A DNA stretch of 64,000 nucleotides from an uncultured Clostridia bacterium (GCA_959602045.1 CAUGRT010000006.1:11780-75779); one strand, 5' to 3'; shown: positions 26,319 to 36,017, counted from the first letter of the stretch. Notes: generated by a model not told the origin, from the sequence alone. Made by a program: numbers and translations.

Positions 26319-26816
26319 GTGGAATACGGAAATTTAGCGTATGACGAGGACTATTATGTTCCGAAATACAGAAAAATACCACAAAAGCAGCAGAAGCAAC
26401 AAAAGCAACCCCCTGTTAAACGACCGAAAAGCGACAGGGTGAAGTATGTAAGATACATAGGCGCGATCATTGCAATGGCGCTATCGGCAGGATTTATGAT
26501 TTCGACGTTTGTTTCGGTGCATGAAACGAAGAATACTGTAGCGAGTCTGGAGTCCCAGCTGTCGGAGATGGAAGCGATTACGAGCCAGAAAGCATTTGAT
26601 TTGGATCATAGCATTGATTTGGCAACCATTGAAGAAGAAGCAACCTCAAGACTGGGGATGCAGCGTCCCGAAAAATACCAGACGGTTTATGTCAATGTTA
26701 ATCGGGATGATGTTACGGAAAAGACTGCGGATGAGGTGGAGAGTACAAGCGGAAAAATTGTCAATACATTGAAGAATATTATTGGTAATATAGTTGAATT
26801 TTTCAGCATAAAATAA
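26319..26816 (+). CDS. FtsL/DivIC-like septum formation protein
   Basis: 165 residues starting at GTG after TTAGGAG. The cytoplasmic N-terminus is rich in Gln and Lys (PQKQQKQQKQPP), followed by one membrane span (about 47-66) and a short coiled coil (TKNTVASLESQLSEMEAI). The end of the ectodomain reads TSRLGMQRPEKYQTVYV. Topology, size and position between rsmH and a class B PBP identify the FtsL role; sequence similarity in this family is always low. Confidence 0.8.
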   Translation: MEYGNLAYDEDYYVPKYRKIPQKQQKQQKQPPVKRPKSDRVKYVRYIGAIIAMALSAGFMISTFVSVHETKNTVASLESQLSEMEAITSQKAFDLDHSIDLATIEEEATSRLGMQRPEKYQTVYVNVNRDDVTEKTADEVESTSGKIVNTLKNIIGNIVEFFSIK

Positions 26817-26858
26817 TAGAGAGCATTTATTAAATTTAATGATTGGAAGGTTAGCGGT

Positions 26859-29132
26859 ATGGCAGCACCATCACTGAACAGTATAAAAAAACGCATACTT
26901 CCGATGGTGATTCTTGTTCTGATTGGAATGGCTCTTTTGGTCGTCAGACTGGTATATTGGCAGATTATCAGAGGCGAGGAGCTTTCGGCAAAGGTGAAAA
27001 ATCAGCAGACGGGTTCCAGTGTAATTACGGCTTCACGCGGAAAGATTTATGACCGAAACGGAAAGACGCTTGCGGAAAGCGTTTCGGCAAATACCTTAGT
27101 CTGCAATCCGCAGGATGTGAAGGCGGATGGTGATGCGGCAGTCATTGCGCGGGAGCTTTCGGCAGTTCTCGGAACGGACTATCAGAAGCTTTTTGAGAAT
27201 CTGACAAAGAACAATCGGTATCAGGTGTTGAAAAAGCGAATCTCGGTGGACGAAACGGAAGCCGTGAAAAAGCTGATGGACACGGAGAACAATAAGGAAA
27301 TGGCAAAGGCATTTTCGGGCGTGTATTTTGAGGAAGACTCCAAGCGTTATTATCCGTTTAGTATTGCGCCGCATATTTTAGGCTTTACGGGATATGACAA
27401 TAACGGCTTGCAGGGGATTGAGCTGACGTTTGACGACGAACTTTCCGGCAAGGCAGGCAGTATTGAGCAGAATCAGACCGCAAAGGGAACGACATTGAAA
27501 GAGCAGCAGGAGGAATATCTGAATGCGCAGAAAAAGGGCGCGGACGTGGTACTTACGATTGACGAAACGATTCAGCATTTTCTGGAAAAGCATCTGGAGG
27601 AAGCGGTCGAGGAGGATAAGCTGAAATACGGAGCCGCCGGGATTGTCATGAATCCGAAAACGGGCGAGATTCTGGCAATGTCTACCAAGCCGGATTTTGA
27701 CGACAATAATCCTTATAATATTGACGCATTCAACGAATATGCAATGCAGTACAATTATGATGAGGACAGCAAAACAACCGATCCGGAGGCGACACCGAAG
27801 CCGACGGATGATCCGCATAATCCGAGTGATGAAAGAATTGCAATGCTCCGGAACAGAATGTGGAGAAATAAGGCGGTTTCGGATTCTTATGAGCCGGGAT
27901 CAACCTTTAAGATTATCACTGCCGCTGCGGCGTTAGAGGAGCATGTGGTGGATCTGAACTCACAGTTTTACTGCCCTGGTTTTAAGATTGTAGCGGATAG
28001 AAATATCAGCTGTGCAAGCAAACAGGGACATGGCCCGGAAACGTTTGTCGAGGGTGTTCAAAACTCCTGTAACCCGGTTTTCATGGAAATCGGCGAGAGG
28101 TTGGGCGCGGATAAATTCATGGAATATTTTACGGCGTTCGGACTGACGGAAAAGACAGGAATTGAGTTGGTGGGCGAAAGCTCCAGTATTTATTACCGGA
28201 ATAAAATGAGCGAGGTGGATCTTGCAACAAGCTCCTTCGGTCAGGGATTCCAGGTTACGCCGATTCAGCTGATTACGGCAATTTCGGCGGTTATTAACGG
28301 CGGTGAGCGAATGAAGCCGCAGATTGTAAAAGAGATTAGAAATGACAGCGGTATTGTAAAAAGCTATGATACTGAGGTTGTGAACCGCGTAGTTTCCGAG
28401 GAAACATCGGATAAGATGCGCGATATTTTGGAAAAGGTTGTTTCCTATCCGAATGCCACCGGTAAAAACGCCTATGTGAAGGGCTGCCGAATCGGCGGAA
28501 AGACGGGAACCTCCGAGAAAAATCCGAGAGGCTCGGATAAGCGAATCGCTTCGTTTGTAGGCTTTGCCCCGGCAAACGATCCGGAAATCATTTGTTTGAT
28601 TGTTCTGGATGAGCCGCAGATTGACAACCGTTACGGCGGTGCGATTGCAGCGCCGCTGGTGGGAGAAGTCATTGAGGATGTGCTGAATTATCTGGGTGTT
28701 GATAAGCAGTACAGCGAAAATGAGGAGCCGATTGTAAAGGAAGAGGTTCCGGATGTCCGTGAAGCAAAGATTGCGGATGCGGAGAAACAGCTGGATGACG
28801 TGAAGCTGAATTATGTAATCAAGGGCGAGGGCGACAAGATTGTGGATCAGCTGCCGAGTCCGGGTACGATGTTGAATAAAGATTCACTTGTGATTTTATA
28901 TACAGAACGAAAAGGTACGGAGGAATTGGTGACGGTTCCGGATTTGAAAGGAACTTCCGTTGGTGTGGCAGAGTCCACGCTCAATTCCGAGTATTTGAAT
29001 TTTGAGGTTGCAGGAGCAGGGCATAGCGAATCCGCAATGGCGTTTGCGGTGAATCAGAGTGTTGCAGCCGGAGAAAAAGTTCCGCCGGGAACAGTAATAG
29101 GGGTAGAGTTCAGGCAGGACGCACAGGATTAA
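26859..29132 (+). CDS. Class B penicillin-binding protein with PASTA domains (SpoVD/FtsI-like)
   Basis: Transpeptidase that crosslinks septal or spore peptidoglycan. 757 residues: a membrane anchor at about 13-33, a dimerisation domain with RGKIYDRNGK, and a transpeptidase domain with the active-site Ser348 in EPGSTFKI, SCN at about 403-405 and KTGTS at about 548-552. Two C-terminal PASTA repeats (about 630-690 and 692-755) follow. PASTA domains on a class B PBP at this position are the SpoVD/PBP2x type. A low-complexity Asp/Pro insertion (TTDPEATPKPTDDPHNPSD) lies near residue 310. A second PBP elsewhere may share the vegetative role. Confidence 0.93.
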   Translation: MAAPSLNSIKKRILPMVILVLIGMALLVVRLVYWQIIRGEELSAKVKNQQTGSSVITASRGKIYDRNGKTLAESVSANTLVCNPQDVKADGDAAVIARELSAVLGTDYQKLFENLTKNNRYQVLKKRISVDETEAVKKLMDTENNKEMAKAFSGVYFEEDSKRYYPFSIAPHILGFTGYDNNGLQGIELTFDDELSGKAGSIEQNQTAKGTTLKEQQEEYLNAQKKGADVVLTIDETIQHFLEKHLEEAVEEDKLKYGAAGIVMNPKTGEILAMSTKPDFDDNNPYNIDAFNEYAMQYNYDEDSKTTDPEATPKPTDDPHNPSDERIAMLRNRMWRNKAVSDSYEPGSTFKIITAAAALEEHVVDLNSQFYCPGFKIVADRNISCASKQGHGPETFVEGVQNSCNPVFMEIGERLGADKFMEYFTAFGLTEKTGIELVGESSSIYYRNKMSEVDLATSSFGQGFQVTPIQLITAISAVINGGERMKPQIVKEIRNDSGIVKSYDTEVVNRVVSEETSDKMRDILEKVVSYPNATGKNAYVKGCRIGGKTGTSEKNPRGSDKRIASFVGFAPANDPEIICLIVLDEPQIDNRYGGAIAAPLVGEVIEDVLNYLGVDKQYSENEEPIVKEEVPDVREAKIADAEKQLDDVKLNYVIKGEGDKIVDQLPSPGTMLNKDSLVILYTERKGTEELVTVPDLKGTSVGVAESTLNSEYLNFEVAGAGHSESAMAFAVNQSVAAGEKVPPGTVIGVEFRQDAQD

Positions 29133-29163
29133 ACATTATTTGAAGTAAGTGGGGGTATGGATC

Positions 29164-30600
29164 ATGAAGGCTGACAAACTATTTGGGAAGACTTGGCCGG
29201 AAAAGTTTGATAATGTAGAAATTACGGGAATTGCATATGATTCAAGAAACGTTGTTGAGGGGAACGTTTTCGTATGCATCAAGGGATTTGAAACCGATGG
29301 ACACCGTTTTGCAAAGATGGCGGAGAAAAACGGCGCAGCGGTGATTGTTGCGGAGGATCCGGTGGATGTAAACATACCGGTTTGGTATGTTAAAAATTCC
29401 CGTCAGGCGATCGCAGATCTGGCATGTACCTTTTATGAGCATCCTTCCGAAAAGTTTAAGCTGATCGGTGTTACCGGCACAAATGGAAAGACAACGATTA
29501 CTTATCTTGTGAGAAGTATTTTGGAAGAAGCCGGAATGAGCGTCGGAATCATCGGTACGAATCAGAATATTATCGGCGACAAGGTTTTGGTAACGCAGAG
29601 TACTACGCCGACAACGCCGAATGCGCTGGAGTTGCAGCAATTGTTTGACGAAATGGCGCGAAATCAAGCAGATTGTGTTGTTATGGAGGTTTCAAGCCAT
29701 GCGCTTGAGTTGGAAAGAGTCCGCGGATGTCATTTTGATGTGGGCGTTTTTACAAATCTGACGCAGGATCATTTGGACTTTCATAAAACAATGGAGAATT
29801 ATCTCAAAGCAAAGGCGAAGCTTTTTGATATAAGCGATAAAGGGGTTGTCAATTTTGACGATGACGGCGGCAAGAGAATTGTTGCCGAAAAGGACTGCGA
29901 TATTTTAAAGGTGGGCTTGACTTCGGAGAGCGATCTTTGGGCAGAGAATATTCGGATTACGGCAAGAGGGGATGAGTTTGATCTGAATTATCAGGGCAAG
30001 CAATATGCGATGAAAATTGGAATCCCCGGAAAATTCAGCGTTTATAATGCAATCTGTGCTGCCGGTGCGGCTTTGCAGCTGGGTATTGATATGGATACGA
30101 TTCAGCGTGGCTTGGCGAAAGCAAAGGGCGTTTTGGGCAGAGTAGAGGTTGTTCCGACTGAAACGGATTATACGGTTTTGATTGACTATGCGCATACGCC
30201 GGATGGTTTGGAGAATATTATTAATGCGGTCAAGGAATTTGCGGAGGGGGATGTTATTACCCTGTTCGGATGCGGCGGCGACCGCGACAATACAAAGCGT
30301 GCTGTGATGGGAGAAATTGCAGGGCGGCTGTCGGATTTCAGCATTATCACTTCGGATAATCCGCGAACGGAAAAACCGGAGGCAATTGTAGAGCAGATTG
30401 TGGAGGGGATGCAAAAGACTGACGGTAAATATACGGTCATTGTGGATCGCAGAGAAGCGATCGGTTATGCATTGGATCACGCAAAACCCGGAGATGTTAT
30501 TATTCTTGCCGGAAAGGGGCAGGAAACTTACCAGATTATCGGAAAAGAAAAGGTTGACTTTGATGAAAGAGTCGAGGTTTGGAAACATCTTCATCATTAA
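29164..30600 (+). CDS. murE: UDP-MurNAc-tripeptide synthetase, meso-DAP type
   Basis: ATP-dependent ligase that adds the third stem-peptide residue. 478 residues from ATG 29164; a GTG five codons upstream is an alternative. The ATP-binding TGTNGKTT motif is near residue 105, and the specificity motif DNPR (about 398-401) marks meso-diaminopimelate rather than lysine as substrate. This agrees with lysA being present to draw from the same pool. Confidence 0.95.
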   Translation: MKADKLFGKTWPEKFDNVEITGIAYDSRNVVEGNVFVCIKGFETDGHRFAKMAEKNGAAVIVAEDPVDVNIPVWYVKNSRQAIADLACTFYEHPSEKFKLIGVTGTNGKTTITYLVRSILEEAGMSVGIIGTNQNIIGDKVLVTQSTTPTTPNALELQQLFDEMARNQADCVVMEVSSHALELERVRGCHFDVGVFTNLTQDHLDFHKTMENYLKAKAKLFDISDKGVVNFDDDGGKRIVAEKDCDILKVGLTSESDLWAENIRITARGDEFDLNYQGKQYAMKIGIPGKFSVYNAICAAGAALQLGIDMDTIQRGLAKAKGVLGRVEVVPTETDYTVLIDYAHTPDGLENIINAVKEFAEGDVITLFGCGGDRDNTKRAVMGEIAGRLSDFSIITSDNPRTEKPEAIVEQIVEGMQKTDGKYTVIVDRREAIGYALDHAKPGDVIILAGKGQETYQIIGKEKVDFDERVEVWKHLHH

Positions 30601-30640
30601 AAGAATCCGGAATGGTCGCGTAGAGAATGGATACAATAGA

Positions 30641-30670
30641 AATGGGCGCGCGGATACGCGTCCATTTTTA
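30641..30670 (+). terminator. Terminator-like hairpin between murE and murF
   Basis: AATGGGCGCG pairs with CGCGTCCATT around CGGATA, followed by TTT. Its place inside a conserved operon suggests partial termination or transcript processing. Confidence 0.65.
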
Positions 30671-30721
30671 CAATTATAGAAAAATTCTTGGATTTTTAAC
30701 ATAGGAAAGGAAGAACATAAC

Positions 30722-32092
30722 ATGCAGCAGTTAACAACACAGGATATACTGGACGCTACCGGAGGAAAGCTTTTAAGCGGCAGTGCGGATTTGGTTTTCA
30801 ATGATGTGACGACCGATTCCCGAAAAGCCGGGGAGGGCGTACTGTTTATACCGCTTGTGGGCGAGAAGTTTGACGGTCATGAATTTATTAAGGCGGCGTT
30901 CGATATGGGCGCGGCGGCTGTGTTGACGCAGAAAGAAACGGAGCTTTGGCTGGATAAGACAATTATTCGCGTGGAGGATACCTTAAAGGCGTTCCGCGAT
31001 ATTGCGGCATTTTATAAAGCGAAATACAGGATTCCGACTGTGGCGGTTACGGGCAGCGTCGGAAAAACCACGACAAAGGATATGCTGTATGCGGCGTTAA
31101 GCGAGAAATATAATACCATTAAGACGCCAAATAATTTTAATAACGAAATCGGGGTTCCGATTACGGTACTGATGCAGGAAAAGGAGCATGAGGCGGCTGT
31201 TATTGAAACAGGCATGAATCACTTTGGTGAGTTGGAGCGGCTGGCGGCAATTATTAAGCCGGATGCGGCGGTGATTACAAATATCGGGATGTCCCATATT
31301 GAAAATCTCGGCTCAAGAGAGGGAATTTTGAAAGCAAAATTGGAGATTACCACCTATTTCGCACCGGAAAATACTTTGATTCTTAATGGTGATGATGAGT
31401 ATTTATCTACTGTACCCGATACCAGGAAATATAAAATCATGCGATATGGAATCGACAATCCGGCAAGTGATGTTCGGGCAAAGGATATTGTAAATCGCGG
31501 ACTGGAAGGTGTGGAATTTACCGCAGTGATCGGTGCGGAGGAATATCCGGTAAAGGTGAGTATTCCGGGACGGCATAATGTTTACAATGCGCTTGCGGCA
31601 ATCTGTACCGGCTTGGTATTCGGTGTGAAGCCGGAGGACAGTATCCGTGGTATCGCTAACTGTCAGTATACCTCACAGCGTTTGGAGATTGAGCATCATA
31701 AAGGGATTGAGATTATTAATGACTGCTATAATGCATCGCCGGATTCCATTCGCGCGGCGTTATCCATTATGCCGTATTCGCTGCAAAAGCGGCGTGTCGC
31801 GGTTTTGGGAGATGTTCTGGAAATGGGAGAATTTGCGGAGCGTGCGCATTATGAATTGGGAAAAGAGATTCTGAAAAACAAGATTGATTTGCTGATTACC
31901 GCAGGTCAGAATGCACGGCAGATTGCGGCAGGTGCGGCAGACTTGGGATTTACGGAATATCATTGCTTTGGTAAGACGCTTGGCGCTTTGAATTATGTAA
32001 AAGAGCATGTTCAAGACGGGGATTGCGTTTTGGTAAAGGCGTCGCATGGGATGCATTTTGAGGAAATTGTGGCGGCAATTAAAGAGATTTAA
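30722..32092 (+). CDS. murF: UDP-MurNAc-tripeptide D-alanyl-D-alanine ligase
   Basis: Last cytoplasmic ligase of the peptidoglycan stem peptide. 456 residues with the Mur ATP-binding motif TGSVGKTTTKD (about 109-119), the ETGMNHFGE motif and the NDCYNASPDS motif specific to MurF. SD AAAGGAAG precedes the ATG. Confidence 0.96.
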   Translation: MQQLTTQDILDATGGKLLSGSADLVFNDVTTDSRKAGEGVLFIPLVGEKFDGHEFIKAAFDMGAAAVLTQKETELWLDKTIIRVEDTLKAFRDIAAFYKAKYRIPTVAVTGSVGKTTTKDMLYAALSEKYNTIKTPNNFNNEIGVPITVLMQEKEHEAAVIETGMNHFGELERLAAIIKPDAAVITNIGMSHIENLGSREGILKAKLEITTYFAPENTLILNGDDEYLSTVPDTRKYKIMRYGIDNPASDVRAKDIVNRGLEGVEFTAVIGAEEYPVKVSIPGRHNVYNALAAICTGLVFGVKPEDSIRGIANCQYTSQRLEIEHHKGIEIINDCYNASPDSIRAALSIMPYSLQKRRVAVLGDVLEMGEFAERAHYELGKEILKNKIDLLITAGQNARQIAAGAADLGFTEYHCFGKTLGALNYVKEHVQDGDCVLVKASHGMHFEEIVAAIKEI

Positions 32093-32103
32093 GGAGAATT
32101 GTA

Positions 32104-33147
32104 ATGAACGATTTAATGATTTTAAAAAGTTTTTCACTGCTGAATATCTTTCCGTTTGTGGTAGGACTTGTGATTACGGCAGCATTCGGGCCGCTTTTTA
32201 TTCCGTGGCTGCATAAATTGAAATTCGGACAGGAAATCCGCGAGGAGGGACCGAAATGGCACCAGAAAAAATCCGGTACGCCAACGATGGGCGGCATTAT
32301 GTTTATTGTGGGTATCGGCGTGGCGGTAGTTGCAACGTTGGTTTTGTCGGCGGTGAAAGGGACGTTGGATACGGTATTCGTAAAAGGCTGTCTGCTTCCG
32401 TATCTGATTGCGTTAGGGTTTGGCGCGATTGGGTTTGTGGACGATTATATTAAGGTTGTCAAGAAAAGAAATCTTGGATTGACGCCGATTCAGAAGTTTT
32501 CGATGCAGCTTGGCTTGGCAGTGGTTTATATAGGCGCGTTATATTTGATGGGCGTGCTGGAAACTGATATTTACATACCTTTCGTGCGGCATACGATAGC
32601 ATTGCCGATGTGGTTGTATATCCCGTTTGTGCTTTTCATTATCGTGGGCGTTGTCAATGCGGTCAACCTTACGGATGGCTTGGACGGCTTGGCGGCAACG
32701 GTAACGGCGGTCGTGGCGTTCTTTATGGCGTTTAGCGCGTATGTAGTCTTTGACGCGGAGGGGTTATCGGTATTTTCGATTGCGGTTCTCGGCGGAATGT
32801 TGGGATTCTTGATTTATAATAAATATCCTGCAAAGGTCTTTATGGGTGATACGGGATCGTTATTCCTCGGTGCGGCGGTTGCGCTGATGGCGATTGATCT
32901 GAAGATCGAGATTTATCTGATTTTGATGGGCTTTATCTATTTTGCAGAAACCTTTTCCGTCATTATTCAGACCTCTTATTTCAAGTATACAAAGAAGAAA
33001 TACGGCGAGGGACGGCGCGTGTTTAAGATGACGCCGATTCACCATCACTTTGAGATGTGCGGCTGGGACGAAAAGAAGATTGTAAGAGTATTTTCACTCT
33101 TGACAGCGTTGCTGTGTATTGTTGCATGGTGGGGGATGCCGAGATAG
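32104..33147 (+). CDS. mraY: Phospho-MurNAc-pentapeptide transferase
   Basis: Integral membrane enzyme making lipid I. 347 residues, about ten hydrophobic segments. Signatures GFVDDYIKV (about 113-121), NLTDGLDGLA, GDTGSLFLGAA and MTPIHHHFE are all present. Starts 11 bp after murF. Confidence 0.97.
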   Translation: MNDLMILKSFSLLNIFPFVVGLVITAAFGPLFIPWLHKLKFGQEIREEGPKWHQKKSGTPTMGGIMFIVGIGVAVVATLVLSAVKGTLDTVFVKGCLLPYLIALGFGAIGFVDDYIKVVKKRNLGLTPIQKFSMQLGLAVVYIGALYLMGVLETDIYIPFVRHTIALPMWLYIPFVLFIIVGVVNAVNLTDGLDGLAATVTAVVAFFMAFSAYVVFDAEGLSVFSIAVLGGMLGFLIYNKYPAKVFMGDTGSLFLGAAVALMAIDLKIEIYLILMGFIYFAETFSVIIQTSYFKYTKKKYGEGRRVFKMTPIHHHFEMCGWDEKKIVRVFSLLTALLCIVAWWGMPR

Positions 33148-33221
33148 TTTGAAAGTGCAGTAAGGCGATTGAAAGCTGTGGTTTCTCAATGAAATTTTCA
33201 ATAGCAAGGAGAGAAAGAGTA

Positions 33222-34406
33222 ATGGCCCGTAAAAGTATAGCCGCGTACAATAGACAAAATACGGCTTCAAGCCAAAAGAAACCCAAAAAGATATATGCCT
33301 GGAATCAGAAACAGGCAGGAGAAATTGATTATACATTTTTGGTGCTTGTGATTCTTGTGGTGGCAGTGGGACTGGTCATGCTTCTTTCGGCATCGGCTCC
33401 TGCCGGAATGACGATTAACGGAAATTCATATTCGTTTTTCGGAAAGCAATTATTGTGTGCAAGTATCGGCTTTGTCGGGATGTGGTTTGTGTCGAGAATC
33501 AATTATAACAGCTACAAGGAGCTGGTTCCGAAGATGATGTGGTTCTGTGCGTTTTTGCTACTGTTGGTATTGTTCCCCGGAATCGGAAAGAAATTCAATG
33601 GTTCAAGACGGTGGCTGAACACACCGATCGTGCCGATTCAGCCTTCGGAATTTATGAAACCGGCTATTGCGATGTATTTTGCTTATAGGATTGAAAAGGG
33701 TAAGGAAGATTTAAAGACGCTGCGCGGCAATCTGCCCTATGTGGGCGCATTGCTGATTGTTGTGGCGCTGATGTTGTGCGAAACGCATTTGAGCGGATCC
33801 ATTGTAATCGCCGGAATTGCTATTACGGTTATGATTGCAGGCGGAACGCCGGTGAAACCGTTAATTATCGGCGCGGTTATTTTGCTGCCGATAGGATTGT
33901 TTGCGATTCGAATGATGAGTGATGTTCGTTGGGAACGTGTTGTCAGCTTTTTGCATCCGTTTGATGATATGCAGGATTCCGGCTATCAAGTGGCACAGGG
34001 AATTTATGCAATCGGATCGGGAAAGCTGTTTGGATTAGGCTTGGGTCAGAGTATACAGAAGTATTCGTATCTGCCGGAGCCGTATAATGATTTTATTTTT
34101 GCAATTATTTGCGAGGAAATGGGATTTGTCGGTGCGGTAGGCGTTATGGCTTTGTTTGCGGCATTGATTATACGCGGCGTCCGCATTGCGGTAAATGCTC
34201 CGGATATTTACGGAACTTTAACTGCAACGGGGATTGTGGCACAGCTGGCGATTCAAACGCTGCTGAATATTGCGGTTGCAACCTCCAGTGTCCCGAATAC
34301 CGGCGTGGCGCTGCCATTTTTCAGCTATGGAGGAACCTCCATTATGACGCTGCTTTTAGAGATGGGCGTACTGCTGAATATCTCACGATATTCACGCAAA
34401 AAATAA
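33222..34406 (+). CDS. ftsW: FtsW/SpoVE-type SEDS glycosyltransferase
   Basis: Peptidoglycan polymerase of the SEDS family, 394 residues from ATG 33222 after AAGGAG. About ten membrane segments; RWLNTPIVPIQPSEFMK, GHH-free loop GLGQSIQKYSYLPEPYNDFIF and the C-terminal NTGVALPFFSYGGTS are the SEDS signatures. It follows mraY directly, where murD is normally found between them. FtsW and SpoVE cannot be told apart by sequence alone. Confidence 0.94.
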   Translation: MARKSIAAYNRQNTASSQKKPKKIYAWNQKQAGEIDYTFLVLVILVVAVGLVMLLSASAPAGMTINGNSYSFFGKQLLCASIGFVGMWFVSRINYNSYKELVPKMMWFCAFLLLLVLFPGIGKKFNGSRRWLNTPIVPIQPSEFMKPAIAMYFAYRIEKGKEDLKTLRGNLPYVGALLIVVALMLCETHLSGSIVIAGIAITVMIAGGTPVKPLIIGAVILLPIGLFAIRMMSDVRWERVVSFLHPFDDMQDSGYQVAQGIYAIGSGKLFGLGLGQSIQKYSYLPEPYNDFIFAIICEEMGFVGAVGVMALFAALIIRGVRIAVNAPDIYGTLTATGIVAQLAIQTLLNIAVATSSVPNTGVALPFFSYGGTSIMTLLLEMGVLLNISRYSRKK

Positions 34407-34464
34407 AAATAAAGAAACAGATAAAATAAACATATAAAAGAAAAAGATCGGGTGTACTACATTA

Positions 34465-34562
34465 GGGTTTGGCTGTGCTTTTTATTCTATGGAGGCGAGT
34501 TCTACTCCGCGCAGCGTAGCGGATGTCTGAGCCGAAATAGAATAAAAAGCACAGCCAAACCC
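34465..34562 (+). repeat. Dispersed palindromic repeat, copy 2
   Basis: Arms 34465-34489 and 34538-34562 are perfect 25-bp reverse complements. The core has TGGAGGCGAGTTC, an inner CCGC/GCGG stem and GATGTCTGAGCCG. It sits between ftsW and murG inside the wall-synthesis cluster. Confidence 0.9.
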
Positions 34563-34773
34563 GGATGGTTTAATTTTTATACAAAACAGCACCCCAAAGC
34601 TACCCAACAAAATAAATGCATGAGCCAGAATGGAGTCAAAAGCATAGTCAAACCCGGATGGCGTAATTTTTATACGAAACAGAGCTCAAAAACCACTAAA
34701 CAAAGCAAATGCATGAGTCGAAATGAAATCAAAAGCACCGGCAAATCCGGCCGGTTTAATTTTTTTAGATATT
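34524..34773 (+). repeat. 93-bp tandem repeat derived from the right half of palindrome copy 2
   Basis: Three successive units begin near 34524, 34617 and 34710, each starting with a diverged copy of the palindrome's right core and arm (TGAGCCG-like, then AAAAGCA...CCGG) followed by GGTTTAATTTTTAT-like sequence. The second and third arms no longer match the left arm. The 93-bp period keeps one frame open for 107 codons. Confidence 0.75.
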
Positions 34774-34801
34774 AGAGCACAGGAAGAAAGGAAAGAGTGT
34801 T

Positions 34802-35908
34802 ATGAGAGTATTATTTGCCGGCGGCGGAACCGGAGGACATATCAATCCGGCAATTTCGATTGCGGATTATGCCAAATCACAGGATTCTGATTTTAAGGCA
34901 GTCTTTATCGGAACGAAGCATGGTTTGGAAACCAAACTTGTGCCGAAAGCCGGTTATCCGCTGGAGTTTATTGATATTGAGGGATTCAGCCGTAAGAATA
35001 TGCTGAAAAATGTAGGTGTTGCGGCAAAGCTTTTGGCGGCAAGAGCAAAAGTGAAGAAAATCATTAAGGATTTCAAACCGGATTGTGTTGTATGTACGGG
35101 CGGCTATGTCAGCGGTCCGGTGACGATGGCGGCAAAGGCGATGAAAGTACCATCTTTGATCCATGAACAGAATGTTTATCCCGGACTGACGGTGAAAGGC
35201 TCGGAGCATTATGTGGACTTTTTGGCGCTAAGCTTTGAGGAAACCATTAAGCATATGAAACAGCAAGAGAAGTGTGTGGTAACGGGAAATCCGATCCGAA
35301 CGGAAATCTTGATGGCAGATCGGGAGGCGGCACGCAAAAAACTGGGGATTGACAGACCGTTTGTGCTGATTTTCGGCGGAAGTCTGGGCGCGGATAAAAT
35401 TAACGACAACGTTATAAAGATTTTGAAACGTATTGTTCAAGAGGATAAAATTTCGTTATTGTTCGGAACCGGCGACCGGAATTATGATAAAATCATGGCG
35501 CAGATCAAGGACGAGGGTATTACATTGAATGAACATGTTCGCATTGTTCCGTATATTGATAATATGGCGGAATGTATGGCGGCAGCCGATTTGGTGGTTT
35601 CCAGAGCCGGAGCGATTACGGTCAGCGAAATCGCGGCATTGGGGAAACCTTCGATTTTGATTCCATCTCCGAATGTGGTTCGGAATCATCAGGAGCAGAA
35701 CGCGCGGGAGTTTGAGAAAAACGGTGCGGCGGCGCTGATTTTGGAAAGGGATTTAACAGATACGGTGCTTTATGACAAAATTATGTCGATGGTGACGGAT
35801 CATGCAGCATTGGAGAAAATGTCTGCCAATCTGAAATCCCTTGCCAAAACGGACGCTCTGGAGCGGATTTATGCGCTGATGCAGAAAATGGCAGAAAAAC
35901 ACTCATAA
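34802..35908 (+). CDS. murG: UDP-GlcNAc : lipid I N-acetylglucosaminyltransferase
   Basis: Makes lipid II on the inner membrane face. 368 residues, GT28 fold: N-terminal GGGTGGHINPA (7-17), GGYVSGP, HEQNVYPG, and the C-terminal nucleotide-binding segment VSRAGAITVSEIAALGKPSILIP. Separated from ftsW by a 395-bp repeat-filled gap, but still in the order mraY-ftsW-murG. Confidence 0.96.
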   Translation: MRVLFAGGGTGGHINPAISIADYAKSQDSDFKAVFIGTKHGLETKLVPKAGYPLEFIDIEGFSRKNMLKNVGVAAKLLAARAKVKKIIKDFKPDCVVCTGGYVSGPVTMAAKAMKVPSLIHEQNVYPGLTVKGSEHYVDFLALSFEETIKHMKQQEKCVVTGNPIRTEILMADREAARKKLGIDRPFVLIFGGSLGADKINDNVIKILKRIVQEDKISLLFGTGDRNYDKIMAQIKDEGITLNEHVRIVPYIDNMAECMAAADLVVSRAGAITVSEIAALGKPSILIPSPNVVRNHQEQNAREFEKNGAAALILERDLTDTVLYDKIMSMVTDHAALEKMSANLKSLAKTDALERIYALMQKMAEKHS

Positions 35909-35915
35909 GAGGATA

Positions 35916-35947
35916 AGGCGATTACAGATTGTAATCGTCTTTTTTTT
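35916..35947 (+). terminator. Terminator after murG
   Basis: GGCGATTACA pairs with TGTAATCGTC around GAT, followed by seven T. It ends the wall-synthesis cluster. Confidence 0.88.
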
Positions 35948-36017
35948 GATAGACAAGGGATGAAAGGTTTGCATTTGGGGGAGGGTTGTTTCATATACAT
36001 TAAAGAGGTGATGTTTT

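Noticed and set aside
34465..34773. CRISPR array
   Set aside because: Units are contiguous 93-bp tandem copies that diverge along their length; there are no unique spacers and no cas genes.
34452..34775. 107-codon frame over palindrome copy 2 and the 93-bp repeats, with 31-residue repeats
   Set aside because: It begins in the left arm of a non-coding palindrome, has no ribosome-binding site, and stays open because the repeat period is a multiple of three; substitutions between units are mostly non-synonymous.
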